Shown piece after piece: positions 41,866 through 52,539 of a stretch of 64,000 nucleotides of DNA. Location of the stretch: positions 6,120,001 to 6,184,000 of the forward strand of contig JBBBDQ010001918.1 in assembly GCA_037127315.1 (NCBI GenBank), given 5' to 3'. Made by a program: the position numbers and the translations under genes. The stretch is from Ascarosepion bandense (lineage: Eukaryota > Mollusca > Cephalopoda > Sepiida > Sepiidae). The first letter of the stretch is position 1. The number at the start of each line of letters is the position of its first letter. Under the pieces are notes generated by a model. That model did not search any database, was not told where the DNA came from, and saw nothing but the letters and a program-made list of their open reading frames with translations.

Positions 41866-42075
41866 TATGGCCATATCACATTTAAACATCGGTTCTGGAA
41901 CGATCACCGAGGTTAAGTAACGTCGAGCCTGGCCAGTATATAGACAGGTGACCGCATTAGATGTTTATGGGTAACAGTTCGGAATTGGTGATGGAAAGCT
42001 CAGTTCCAGTTCCCGTTTGGTTCTTTATATTCATTTACGCAGAAATACTCTTGGAAAGTGTTGTAGAGCCGCTGA
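41866..42075 (+). mobile_element. Composite 5S-rRNA/tRNA SINE, short spacer
   Basis: 5S-like part 41866-41962 (ggccatatcaca, then gatcaccgaggttaagtaac, gagcctggccagtat, acaggtgaccgc), directly joined to a tRNA-like head (gggtaacagttcggaattgg, ctcagttccagttcc) and the SINE body (cagaaatactcttggaaag). The direct 5S/tRNA junction argues for an element rather than chance neighbours. Confidence 0.8.
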
Positions 42076-42359
42076 CACCCCTCCAGCACTCTCAAATATG
42101 GAATGGTCACTGGGCCGAAATAGCTATATAAGTAAAGTTTACCTGCAATCAGGGATTCGGAGTGTCATTGAAAATCTGAGTGGATCATTTGCGTGCGTCA
42201 TTCTTTCATTTTGAGCTTCTGCTAATTTGGTAAGTTTGTAAACAATTCAGAGTAACATTGATCTGCGACTCTAACAACTTAACCTCTCCTTTCTTATTAA
42301 TTATTGTTGTTCTGTCTTATCTGTGGTTGTTTTGATGGTACTTAATATCCATCAGCCCG

Positions 42360-42520
42360 GATATTGTGCTGTAGATACTTCGGCACACATCATCTGGTAT
42401 CGTACTGCCACCTGGGCAATACAACAGAAAGGTTTAAACACCTCTCTTCTCTACCCACCGATGGGTTAAATAGTAGAACTTGTATCAGTAAATCGCTATC
42501 ATGCCATCAACTCTACTCAC
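42360..42520 (+). mobile_element. Composite-SINE tail fragment (tentative)
   Basis: aaaggtttaaacacctctct, then gatgggttaaatagtagaac, ttgtatcag and aaatcgctatc match the tail of the copy at 41263. No clear head is visible. Confidence 0.45.
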
Positions 42521-42955
42521 CCACCAAAAATTCTTACAACATAAAAATATTTTCGTCTATATTTCTGAGATTAAGTAGTATTTACAGTATTTACATAATT
42601 CGGACGATTGTCCTCTTCTTTGTTGGCATTTGTACGGCGTTTCAGCCGTTGTACTCTCCGGCCTTATTCGGATGGTAGGACTTTCGAAAAGAATCCTTAA
42701 TACAATCACTGGGGTATATCATCTCCATCTCTTTTGCGTAGAGACTCTTTTTGATAGTCATGAGTTATCTCCCTCTAACAATGCAAATTACTTGTTTACC
42801 ACTGCCTGTAGCCTTGTATTGAACTCCCAACTTTTGGGGTCAAGTCACAGGAACAAACCAACGTCTATATCTACTGGGCCATGTGTCTTTAAATATTTTG
42901 GAAATGGCTGATGAGCCGTAAAAATATATATCAGTCAAAATCATCGTTTTATTTG
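42521..42955. other. Unassigned sequence
   Basis: Two short plus-strand frames overlap here without recognisable motifs. Confidence 0.3.
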
Positions 42956-42959
42956 TTGA

Positions 42960-43412
42960 TCAGTAAGTCACTTAAGTGCCATACGTGAAACACGCTTGGG
43001 CGATCATGTCTCGAAAGCGACATGACTGACTGGGCAGAAGATTATCCCGCAGTAGGTTGCCATTGCTTTCTGCGGTAGACTGGTTGCCGACCAAGGCTAT
43101 AGAACCCAGTCAATTAGTTAAGTTCAATACGTGATACACGCTTGGGCGATCATGTCTCGAAAGCGACATGACTGACTGGGCAGAAGATTATCCCGCAGTA
43201 GGTTGCCATTGCTTTCTGCGGTAGACTGATTGCCGACCAAGGCGATTAGAACCCAATCTATCCTGTTATTTAACCCATAACTGGAAGAAATAGACTGATT
43301 AATACCTTTCCCAAGGGTATTTGCGCGTAAGTGAATGCAATGAAATCAGCTGAAATTCGAACTCGGCTCCCCGATTTCTCGTTCCGAGCCGATATCCAAT
43401 GCACCACAACCA
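42960..43412 (-). mobile_element. SINE A with a duplicated tail
   Basis: The tail segment (cttaagtgccatacgtgaaa, hairpin, ggttgccattgctttctgcg, to agaaccc) occurs twice, starting at about 42960 and 43107 (period about 147 bp), with few differences. The second unit continues through the body to a good tRNA head (cggctccccgatttctcgtt, then tgcaccacaac). Compare the larger array at 13918-15179. Confidence 0.92.
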
Positions 43413-43735
43413 TCTTATATAAATTGTTGCCTGTAAATAAGATTGATGAACGGATAAGGATAATCATTATCGGCGAAAAAGTCTCAACTTGTCATCCATT
43501 ATTGTTACGTGTATGCCCCTGTGGATAAATATCTCAGGATCATTGCTTTCTTTTAAGACAAAAGAAGGATTGTTTATCACATCAAAAAATATCTTGTAAA
43601 ATTCCCGTCAAACAACAAATTCGCCATACTGGAACAAGCTGAATAAATATGGAAGAATGAAATTTGTAGTTCTGACACGTATGCGAATTGCATCATCCAT
43701 AAACAAAGAACATGACCTTTTACCTAATCGAGTGT
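43413..43735. other. Unassigned sequence
   Basis: No recognised element. Confidence 0.3.
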
Positions 43736-45105
43736 TAGATACAGAATTTTGGGGGAAAAATAGAGATGGGACGAAAGAAAGTACAAGGAAAAGAAATAGG
43801 AAAATAATGAAAAAGAAAGAAAAGATAAGTAAAAATACAAAAGAACTCAGAAAACGAAGGGAAGATGAACAATGAGACGCGGATTGAAATAAAGAAATGT
43901 CACAAAGATAAAACTTGATGAAGAAATGAAGTATGAAGAGTAAAAAGAAAGAAAGAATGAAAAAAGATTACAGCAGAACTCAGAAAACAAAGTGGAGGTA
44001 AACAAAGAAATACGGATTGAAATAAAGAAATGTCACAAAGATAAAGCTTGCTGAAAAAATTATATGACGTGTAAAATAAAAGAGAAAGAATAAAAAAAGA
44101 ATGAAGAGACTGCATAAATTGAAAGACATAAAAATAAATAAACGTTGCAGTAACAAAATCAACGAAAAAAGTATGTTTCGAATAAAAAAAGACATGATTA
44201 AATGAAGTAAGGACAGATTGCAAAGAAAGAAAAACGAATAAAGAAAGAAAAAAGAAAGAGCTAAAAATAAGAGAAATCAAATGAAGAATAAAGAAATTGC
44301 AATGAAAGATAAAAGAAATACGAAATGAAGGAAAGAAGAAATAACAAAGGAAAGGAAGAAAGAAAATATTGCAGACAGAATTAAATGAAGAACAGAATGA
44401 AAAAAATTAAATAATAAAAAAATACAGACTGTAAAGACGGGTAGAATAAAGGACAGAAGAAAAGATAGAAAGGAATAAATGAATGAAGGAAGGAATGAAG
44501 AAAAGAAGAAAGGAGATACAAAAATTATTTTTACAAATAAAGAAGGAAGAAATGAATAAATTAAATTAAAAGATAAAGAAGGGAAGAAAAAAGAAAGAAA
44601 AGGAAAGAAAGAAAGACAAACAAGATTAAATTAAGAAAGAAACGTCTGTGAAGATAAAAAGAAAAATATTGTTTTTAAATAAAGAAAAGAAGAAAAAATT
44701 AATTAAATGAATAAATAGCAAAGGCAGTAAGATTTTACCAAATTAAGAAAGAAAAAAAAAGAAGTTGAATGAAGAAACTAAAGTCAGAAAAGGAAGAAAA
44801 CGAAATAAAGAAAAACAGAAAGAAATAAAAAAATAAAGAAATTTTTTTTTCAAATAATGAAAGGAAAGAAAAAAGAACTTATATAAATAATTAAAGAATT
44901 ATTTTTGTCGAATAAAGGGAAGAAAAACGAAATTAAATGCTGAAAGAAATGCCTATAAAAGAAAGAAAGAAAGAAAGAAAAAAAGAAAGAAAAAGAAGAA
45001 AGAAAGAAAGAAAAAAGAAAGAAAAAGGAGAAAGAAAGATATATACTAATTTTAAAAGAAAATAAGACATGAAATTAATAAATAACGAAAGAAAGAACAA
45101 TTAGA
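43736..45105. repeat. Purine-rich tract, left block
   Basis: The plus strand is almost entirely A with G: degenerate aagaaaga text with short diverged longer repeats (cggattgaaataaagaaatg at about 43880 and 44013). Open frames are composition artefacts. Confidence 0.93.
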
Positions 45106-45107
45106 TC

Positions 45108-45734
45108 AAATAAATAAAAATGTAATTGTCCGTTTGTTACTATCCGCTAATCTAGAAAATGGCTGTATTAATAGTTTTGAAATTTTACTATAGAATTTTA
45201 ATCGAATACGAGCGTGTTTTTATATAACTAATATTGAAAAATATTACAATATTAAAAAAGATATATTTTGCAAACTCGATTAGAGCCAATGAGAGCGGAA
45301 GAAAAAAACTTTCATTTTCAATATGGACGCCTTTACAGACAATTTTGTTATTTCATATAAAACAGGAAAACTCTACATCTAAGGTAAACGAAATTATATT
45401 TTCTAGCATTTCTGTGAGCAAATACGAAACTTACAAACACACGATATATATAAATTATTATACACGATTCTCAAATTTAGTGCACAATTCCCATTTGGTT
45501 GTTTTAGTAAATAAATTTCTTTTATTTTTATTTTTTAAACCTAAGCCCTTTTATAATTTTTATTTTTATTTTGGCGGGCGTAAACAACAGAAATCCCTTT
45601 TCTTAAAAAAAAAGTTTTCTATTTTTTTTTTCAAAGAATTATCATCGATATTCCATTTATTTCGTTGGTTCAGTAAATAAATTTTTCAATTTAACCAAAC
45701 TGAGCCACAGCAACGTGTGGCCGGGGACAGCTAG
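45108..45734 (+). mobile_element. Helitron-like element, copy 1 of a tandem pair
   Basis: It ends with hairpin GCCACAgcaacgTGTGGC, then cggggacagCTAG at 45731-45734. The start is near aaatgtaattgtccgtttgt. It shares with the next copy ttttaaaattttactatag, taatcgaatacgagcgtgtt and the terminal about 120 bp. The 148-codon frame at 45234-45680 (plus) is not recognised and is not conserved in the second copy, so it is probably not coding. Confidence 0.72.
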
Positions 45735-46206
45735 TATATAAATAAAAAATGTACCTGTCTGTTTGTTACTATAACGGCTGCACCAATCGTTTTAAAATTT
45801 TACTATAGCATTTTAATCGAATACGAGCGTGTTTTTATATACCTTATATTAAAAAGTATTATAATATTAAATATATATATATATATATTGCAAATCTATT
45901 AGAGCCGATGAAAGCCGAATCAAAAAAAAAACTGGCATTTTCAATACGGACGCTTTTACAGACAACTTTGTTATTTCATAGAAGATATAGGAAAACTGCA
46001 CATTTAAGAAAAACGAAGCCTTTTATTATTATTATTTTTATTTTGGTGGGCGTAAACAGCAGAAATCCCTTCCCTTAAAAAAATATTTTCTATTTCTTTT
46101 TTTTCAAAGAATTATTATTGATATCCCATTTATTTCGTTGGTTTTGTAATTAAATTTTTCAATTTAACCAAACTGAGCCACAGCAACGCGTGGCACGGGA
46201 CAGCTA

Positions 46207-46207
<1 letters not shown>
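45735..46207 (+). mobile_element. Helitron-like element, copy 2 of a tandem pair
   Basis: It starts at the CTAG/T junction of copy 1 (tatataaataaaaaatgtac ctg) and ends with the same hairpin (gccacagcaacgcgtggc) and CTAG at 46204-46207. A (TA)n tract follows. Confidence 0.72.

Positions 46208-46257
<50 letters not shown>
46208..46257. repeat. (TA)n microsatellite
   Basis: Directly after the Helitron-like 3' end. Confidence 0.97.
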
Positions 46258-46261
<4 letters not shown>

Positions 46262-46299
46262 TTTTCTTTCTCTTACTAGTATCAAATAAAGACAAGAAG

Positions 46300-47365
46300 G
46301 AAACATTAAATGAAACTAACATCTCCAATAAAAGAAAGAAAGAATTTATTTTTCAAAAAAAAAGAAGAAGAAATTAAATTAAATAAAAATCTGCAAAGGA
46401 AGAAAAGAAAACAGAAATTAAGAAAAAATAAAACAGGAGAAAAATAAAGAGAGAAAGAAAAATAAAGAGAGAAAGAAAAATAAAGAGAGAAAGAAAAATA
46501 AAGAGAGAAAGAAAAATTCGAATAAAGACAGAAATAAAAGTAGAAATTGAATATAAAAAGACTTCTATAAAAAAAATGAAAAATTAAATTAAATGAAAAA
46601 AGTCTGCAAAAGAAAAAAATAGAAAAGAATAAAAAATATAGAAAGAAAGTAAAAAGAAAGAGAGAAAGAAAACATTCAAATGAAGAAAGAAAGAAAAGAA
46701 GAAATTAAAATAAAAAGACTTTTATAAAATAAAGAAGGAAAAAATGAAAGTCTGCCAAAGAAAAAAGAAAATAGAAAAGAAGAAAGAAAGACAGAAAGAA
46801 AGAAAAAAGAATGAGAGAAAGAAAAGATTCAAATGAAGAAGAAAAGCCAGAAGAAATTAAATAAATACTTTTATTAAATACAGAATGGAAGAAAAAAGAA
46901 ATTAAATAAAGTAATGTCTCCAAAGGAATAAAAAAGAAAGAAGAAAGTAAGAAAGAAAGAGAGAAAGAAAAATTATTTTTCAAATTAGGAAAAGAAATAA
47001 AGAAGAAATAAATTAATAAAGAACAATTTTATCAAATAAAAAATAAAAAATAAATTAAATTAAAAAGAAAAGTTGCTAAAAGAAAGAAAGAAAGAAAAAA
47101 AGAAAGAAAGAAGGAAATGAGAGAAATCCTGAGAATGAAAAGTAAAGAAATAAATAAGAAGCAAGAAGAAAGTAATTTTGGTTATAAAGAAGGAATTAAA
47201 GACAGCAAATAAAACCGAAAAAAAAACTCAAGAAATGAAAATGAAAGGAAGAACAGAATCACGAAGATTAAAGAGAGGAAATAAGCAAGAATGGTCGAAT
47301 TTGAAAACATCAAAAAAAAAAGGGACAAAGTCAATAATATATAATTCAACGAAAGAATAAACGAT
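46300..47365. repeat. Purine-rich tract, right block
   Basis: Same composition as 43736-45105. It contains four to five copies of the 19-bp unit aagaaaaataaagagagaa at about 46439-46515. Confidence 0.93.
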
Positions 47366-47764
47366 CAACGACAAGGGAGAATCGGACGATGAACAAATTT
47401 CTCCAGAATGAAGAAAGGAATTAAAAAGGTTAGGGTCAGGGTTATTTTATATTACGCGTCACTTCAGTGACTATAACTCTACAAAACTTTTAAACCAATT
47501 TTCTTCTTTAGCAAAGACTTCCGACAGCTGTTCTTCAATAGGCCATTTGGGTGTTAGGATTTCCAAGCCTACTTTCCTCATTATATATAAGAAGAAAAAA
47601 TAAGTTCACCCATTCACATTCAGAATACAAGTGTGCTTTTTGTTGGCATTATGGCCTGTACATGAATGTAATTTACAATCATTGCCCATATTATATATAT
47701 TATGAAATTGTTAGGAAATTCGTAAGGAAATGGATTAAAACTGACATATGTTTAAAAGGCCATC
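47366..47764. other. Unassigned sequence
   Basis: A 76-codon plus-strand frame at 47551-47781 (cysteine- and tyrosine-rich) has no family I recognise. Confidence 0.3.
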
Positions 47765-47920
47765 GTTGTACCTCAACATAGGCAACAAATGTTCAAAATA
47801 GCCTCCGATTTCTTTTACACATACAGGCACCCGTTGGATCGTTGACTGCTGGATTCTTTCAAATATTCCCACACACGGTCGAATGGTTTCGCAATTTGTC
47901 CTTGTTTTGGTGTGAAGAAC
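47765..47920 (-). pseudogene. Possible DDE transposase C-terminal relic
   Basis: The minus strand from about 47910 reads TNCETIRPCVGIFERIQQ, then STIQRVPVCVKEIGGYFEHL LPML without a stop. The pattern of basic residues followed by C...GGYFEHLL resembles the extreme C-terminus of mariner/IS630-type transposases. There is no catalytic part and no TIRs. Confidence 0.3.
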
Positions 47921-47979
47921 CCGCCCCCAAAGTTTTTAAAAGTATTTTTGATACACTCTAACATCATTGAACTAATCCT

Positions 47980-47982
<3 letters not shown>

Positions 47983-48025
<43 letters not shown>
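47983..48025. repeat. (TA)n microsatellite
   Basis: Pure (TA)n. Confidence 0.97.
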
Positions 48026-48027
<2 letters not shown>

Positions 48028-48097
48028 CTTTAAGAAAAAAATTGATATCTTAAAACATTTAACTAATTTACTAAACTATAGTTTTACTATATATATA

Positions 48098-48350
48098 TCC
48101 GCAGACAGATCTGTTTCGCTGTATCACAGCTCATCAGTACGGTTAGACTCCGATTGCTTTTAACCCAGGATTAGAAACCCGACCGAAATGGCGTCAGTCG
48201 GCGATTCTACCTCTGGGCTATGGGCGCTCGGTAGAAGGAGGCAGACCTTTTAGCGTATATATTATCATTATACACGCCCAATAGCCAGGGTGCTCTAATT
48301 CAATACTGAATGAGCGATGCGTACAAGCCAGAGTAGCTACTGTTTTTCAA
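48098..48350 (-). mobile_element. SINE B copy
   Basis: The 3' end abuts (TA)n at 48085-48098 (tccgcagacagatctgtttc). tRNA-like head read on the minus strand: catagcccagaggtagaatc, then cgggtttctaatcctggg. The 5' part (tgaaaaacagtagctactctgg) is present to 48350, where (TA)n resumes. Confidence 0.9.
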
Positions 48351-48447
48351 ATATATATATATATATATATTTAATATATATTTTAACCATAACAGTAATT
48401 GTTTAAGTGATTTCTATTTTAACTGATGCGTTTAATTTGATATTTTA

Positions 48448-48448
<1 letters not shown>

Positions 48449-48487
<39 letters not shown>

Positions 48488-48520
48488 CAGAGAGAGAGTG
48501 TGTGTGTGTGTCGATGTGTG
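48449..48520. repeat. (GA)n/(CAGAGA)n/(TG)n tract
   Basis: Low-complexity run. Confidence 0.93.
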
Positions 48521-48651
48521 TTGAGTATTGATAGTTTTGGCGCCATGATTGTTGCTTTTTCAGTAGTTTTATTGATAAAAGTCAAGCAGGTTTATTTTTT
48601 ATATCAAAAAGCTCGATCTCAGAGTAGAAATCATTTTAGTGCAAAGAACGT

Positions 48652-48812
48652 GTCACTTTAACTGAGCAGGTTCATGCCAAATTTGAAGTTTCATGATGAT
48701 TTCACTGATTTGATTTGATTTTTTGCTCCGACGAGAGAAGACATCATAACGGAGCCCTCATGAAAGTTCGAAGTCAGCATGAACCGTCAGTTAAAGTGAG
48801 AAATTATTTGCA
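48652..48812. repeat. Inverted repeat, ~45-bp arms
   Basis: tgtcactttaactgagcagg (48652) and the mirrored accgtcagttaaagtgagaa (to about 48806). The arms have several mismatches and a loop of about 60 nt. The phrase actgagcag...catgcc also occurs at 7367-7384 and 56017-56036. Confidence 0.75.
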
Positions 48813-48816
48813 TTAA

Positions 48817-48822
<6 letters not shown>

Positions 48823-48876
<54 letters not shown>

Positions 48877-48888
48877 TAACGATATATA

Positions 48889-48932
<44 letters not shown>

Positions 48933-49092
48933 TAACGATATATATATTATATATATATATATATATATGAGATAACGATGTATAAATTTTATATATATAT
49001 ATTTATATATATATATAAGAGATAACGATATATAAATTTTATATATATATATATATATATATGAGATAACGATATATAAATTTTATATATAT
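48823..49092. repeat. (TA)n array with five gagataacgatat spacers
   Basis: gagataacgatatataaatt starts at 48873, 49019 and 49063, with variants at 48929 and 48969. Variable-length (TA)n separates them. Confidence 0.95.
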
Positions 49093-49800
49093 CTTTTCTT
49101 TGAAAGAAAAGATGTATGACAAATTGGGAAAAAATATTGTCACGCGTTTCATCCGTTAGGACTTTATTGGACTGAATTTGTTGACATTGTTTTGACTAGG
49201 AATGCGTATGAACGCAAGACGCTGGTAATTTAAAAATCTTTGAGACATTTTTTTTGGGGGGCTATCTCGCTAAATCCATCTATATTATTTCCTTTCTATC
49301 ATCTTTGTTTTTAAATATCACCTATTATGATGACAGAATATCTGCAATGTATGGTGAAACACTGCAAAACTTGGACGTAAATTTAATGTTGTTGAACGAG
49401 CGATTAATATATATATATATACCGTTTGATAGATGAACGGATCTTTGATCTTAATATAAATACTTCCACTCATTTTCGATATCCAAATTTAAAATGAATT
49501 TTTAAAACTAAAAGAAGATTCTTAAAGCTTTAATTTTAGCTTTAATTGAAAGACAAGTGATTAAATTTACTAATTCTAGTAAGCAAAATATCCTGGTGTA
49601 TTTCACATAGAAATTATATTGATTATTTTTCAATTTAAAAAAATTAAATTTTTCGGCCATTTTTCATCGATCAGCACATTTGTTAAACAAAAGCCAATTC
49701 CCGGTTTTAAAAAATCTTGCAAAAATAAAATACACTTCGCTGACACATTATTCTTTTCAAATTAGAGAATTTAAACTTATCTTAATTTGATTTGAAACAA
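49093..49800. other. AT-rich unassigned sequence
   Basis: A 60-codon frame at 49254-49436 ends in (TA)n. No element recognised. Confidence 0.35.
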
Positions 49801-49887
49801 GAATTACTTGCCTCAAATGTACTATAAAAGAATTACTTGCCTCAAATGTACTATAAAAGAATTACTTGCCTCAAATGTACTATAAAA
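49801..49887. repeat. 29-bp unit, three perfect tandem copies
   Basis: gaattacttgcctcaaatgt plus actataaaa at 49801, 49830 and 49859, identical to each other. Recent duplication. Confidence 0.97.
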
Positions 49888-50589
49888 GCGTTTCTTTATT
49901 ATGGTAACTTTCTTATCGGGGATGTCATCTTCTTATCAGACACGATAAGTGACAGGACAGACAATAGTCATAAAAAATTCAAAGTATGGAAGACGAATTT
50001 GATATATTCTTAATCGTACGCTTGTTTTTTTTTGTTTTTAAAAATATGTTATAATTAATATTTAACACAATTTTTAAGCAATTATCCAATATTTTATAGA
50101 ATTTTACTTAGTTTAACTTTATAGCCTTACGTTTGAAGATGTTTTATGAAAAATAAAAATTAAAATAATATTTCTTTTCAAAGTATGATATCCTTAATTT
50201 ATATTGTATATAAAAACAATTAAAAGTTTATCTAAATAAAAAAATAGCGTAGTTTTATTGCATTTTTGGTTTCGTAATTCGTGGCAGATTTTCTATAAAT
50301 GAGTCAAATTTGAAAAAATTAAACAGTTGATTATCATTCCCCAATTACTTTTGAATTTAATTAATATTAGGTTTATGGGGAAACGATAGCGAATTTCTAG
50401 ACATTTCCGAAAATGAATTGGTAGGGAGTAACCTATGTAAAAGAAAAATTACCAAGATTTTCTAAAAATAATTATTTCAGAAATGATTTCAGTCAATTAT
50501 AAATATATCCTGAAATTGTCATCAAAATCTGACTGTTATCTGATTTTTGCAAGAATTTTCAATTTAATGTGTCTTTCAGCGGCAAAGAC
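49888..50589. other. AT-rich unassigned sequence
   Basis: No gene. Probably part of the AT-rich repeat family at 50590-50790. Confidence 0.35.
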
Positions 50590-50790
50590 ATCCCTTGCGC
50601 ATCATAACGTTTGCAGTTATAAACCCTTGTAATTTTTATTACGTCAATCACGGACGAAAGAAAAACAACATTTTCTACTAAAATTTTGAACGTGTTAGAA
50701 AGAATTAAAAATTTTAAAAAATAATTAAAAAATACTTTGGTCTATCCTCTTAATAATAACATGATCGACTGACACTTTTAGGGTTAAGAT
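50590..50790 (-). repeat. AT-rich dispersed repeat matching the inside of 26984-28892
   Basis: The reverse complement of 50690-50785 matches 27068-27170 (ttattaagaggatagaccaa, then ttctaacacgttc). It shows that the 1.9-kb TIR element has at least one relative in the window. Confidence 0.65.
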
Positions 50791-51046
50791 TGAAAGAAAT
50801 CATGTATACTCCAAAAATATAAACTGTTTTTAAATTTAAAGTGGATCTCTGTTCTGATTAGTTAAATTTAACACACCCTAATTTTTCTGACTTCCCACAT
50901 CCATAAATAACAAACGTATTGTTTCTTATATTCAAATGAAAATCATTTTCACAACAATAACATTTCCTGATGACGAGGTAAAAACCTCGAAACATAGAAA
51001 TTTCCGTGTCACAATGCAAACTATATTAATTTTAAGTAAAAAAAAT

Positions 51047-51285
51047 GCTACTCTGGCATGTATGCATCGCTCATTCAGTGAAATGAATTAGATCGCGCTA
51101 GCTATTGGGCGCGTATAATGATATGTGCTAAAAAGTCTGCCTATTTCCACCGAACGCCCATAGCCCAGGGGTAGAGTCGCCGACTGACGCCATTTCGGTC
51201 GGGTTTCATTCCTGGGTAAAAAAGCAATCGGAGTCTAACCGCACAGATGAGCTGTGATACGGCGAAACAGATCTGTCTGCGGGTG

Positions 51286-51290
<5 letters not shown>
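51047..51290 (+). mobile_element. SINE B copy, full length
   Basis: tRNA-like head 51157-51225: catagcccaggggtagagtc (A-box) and cggtcgggtttcattcc (B-box). Then aaaagcaatcggagtctaac, gatgagctgtgatacggcga, tctgtctgcgggtgac and (TA)n. Best copy of the family. Confidence 0.9.

Positions 51291-51326
<36 letters not shown>
51291..51326. repeat. (TA)n microsatellite
   Basis: Between SINE B and the palindrome. Confidence 0.97.
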
Positions 51327-51332
<6 letters not shown>

Positions 51333-51452
51333 GGACCATTTATCCAAATATGACTATTCGCTAAAAATAACGTTTAAAGTGATATATATATATATATCAC
51401 TTTAAACTTTATTTTTAGCGGATAGTCATATTTGGATAAATGGTCCATTTAT
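51327..51452. repeat. 126-bp near-perfect palindrome
   Basis: ataaatggaccatttatcca ... to ... tggataaatggtccatttat, centred on (TA)n at 51389/51390. The arms are about 63 bp with two differences (ttcgc/gcgga and aacg/aact region). One arm-like phrase recurs at 36755 and 51830. Confidence 0.92.
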
Positions 51453-51526
51453 TTATCAAATATTTATGTATTTTCGCCTACCGGCCTGCATATTCAAGAG
51501 ATTTTATTAAAAAAATAAAATGCACC

Positions 51527-51735
51527 CCACCAGGATTCGAACCTGCGTCGGTAGATCCAAAGCGCTGTAAATAGAAGAAGCATTTAGTAGAAGAAGCATT
51601 TCCCGTAAGCGTTTCAAACGTAGCAAATTTGGTAAGGCTATTCCTCCGTGAGCGAGTCCGTTAAAAATCACAGTTTTCCTCTGCCCGGAGAGACAAAGGT
51701 TCGAATCCTGCTGAAAACCACACTTTTTTAAATTT
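51527..51735. mobile_element. Two opposed tRNA-like fragments
   Basis: On the minus strand 51570-51527 ends gcaggttcgaatcctggtgg (T-arm). On the plus strand 51700-51725 has acaaaggttcgaatcctgct. Acceptor and anticodon arms do not fold by eye, so these are SINE heads or tRNA relics rather than tRNA genes. Confidence 0.5.
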
Positions 51736-51739
51736 AATT

Positions 51740-52032
51740 GTAGAATATTCAGGTAAGTAGAAGAAAATACATAGATATAATGTTTAATAAATAAACAGTG
51801 CGTCTACTCAAATATGTGCCTCCACTAGAAATAACGTTTAAAGTCATAGAAAATTGTCGGATGGATAAATAAAATCCATTAATTCGGAATATATGTTTAA
51901 CAAGGGAGTGTTATTTATTTATTTATTTATTTTCATGCAAATAAAAAAAAGCTCTTGCAAATTTCAACCACGTATAACACGCAAAGGCGAGAAACAGATA
52001 TTGTTATTCAAAATAACGCAAAAATGAAATAA
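51740..52032. other. Unassigned sequence
   Basis: It contains the aataacgtttaaagt phrase also present in the palindrome. No gene. Confidence 0.35.
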
Positions 52033-52479
52033 GGGAGGGTGGGGAGAGTTGGCCACAAAATCTTCCTTTTTTATGTTTCTTTCACTCGTGTTGAGGTGAT
52101 TGGTCTTATCAAACTGGAAATTTCCACACATAAACAACACACATTTTTCATGATATGGAACAAGTTTTATTCATGGAAGTATGTAAAAAAAAGCTGAGAA
52201 CAAAATTCCAGACATGTCATATATGGGGAGAGTTGGCCAGGGCATGGGGAGAGTTGGCCAGGGCATGGGGAGACTTGGCCACAAATGGGAAAAGTTGGTC
52301 ACATTAAAAGAAGTCAGCTTTTTCAGCTCTCAATAACAAAATACAACAAAATGAGCATATTTATTAGTCTTTACATCATTTCTGCATCGTAATAACACCT
52401 GATAATATTCTGAAATGTGCTGGGCACAGCGATATAATGGTCTTCATATGATCAATAGTACACATGAATGATGAAATAT

Positions 52480-52539
<60 letters not shown>

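Noticed and set aside
43900..44280. 126-codon minus-strand membrane-like protein
   Set aside because: Reverse complement of A-rich purine tract, giving Phe/Leu/Ser-rich text that mimics membrane segments.
45234..45680. 148-codon plus-strand coding region
   Set aside because: It lies inside a non-autonomous Helitron-like element, is not conserved in the adjacent copy, and has no recognisable domain.
49801..49887. Link between the 29-bp triplet here and the 29-bp array at 58 kb
   Set aside because: The sequences are unrelated; only the unit length coincides.
51527..51735. Genuine tRNA genes
   Set aside because: T-arm-like B-boxes exist in both orientations, but no acceptor stem or anticodon loop could be folded by eye.
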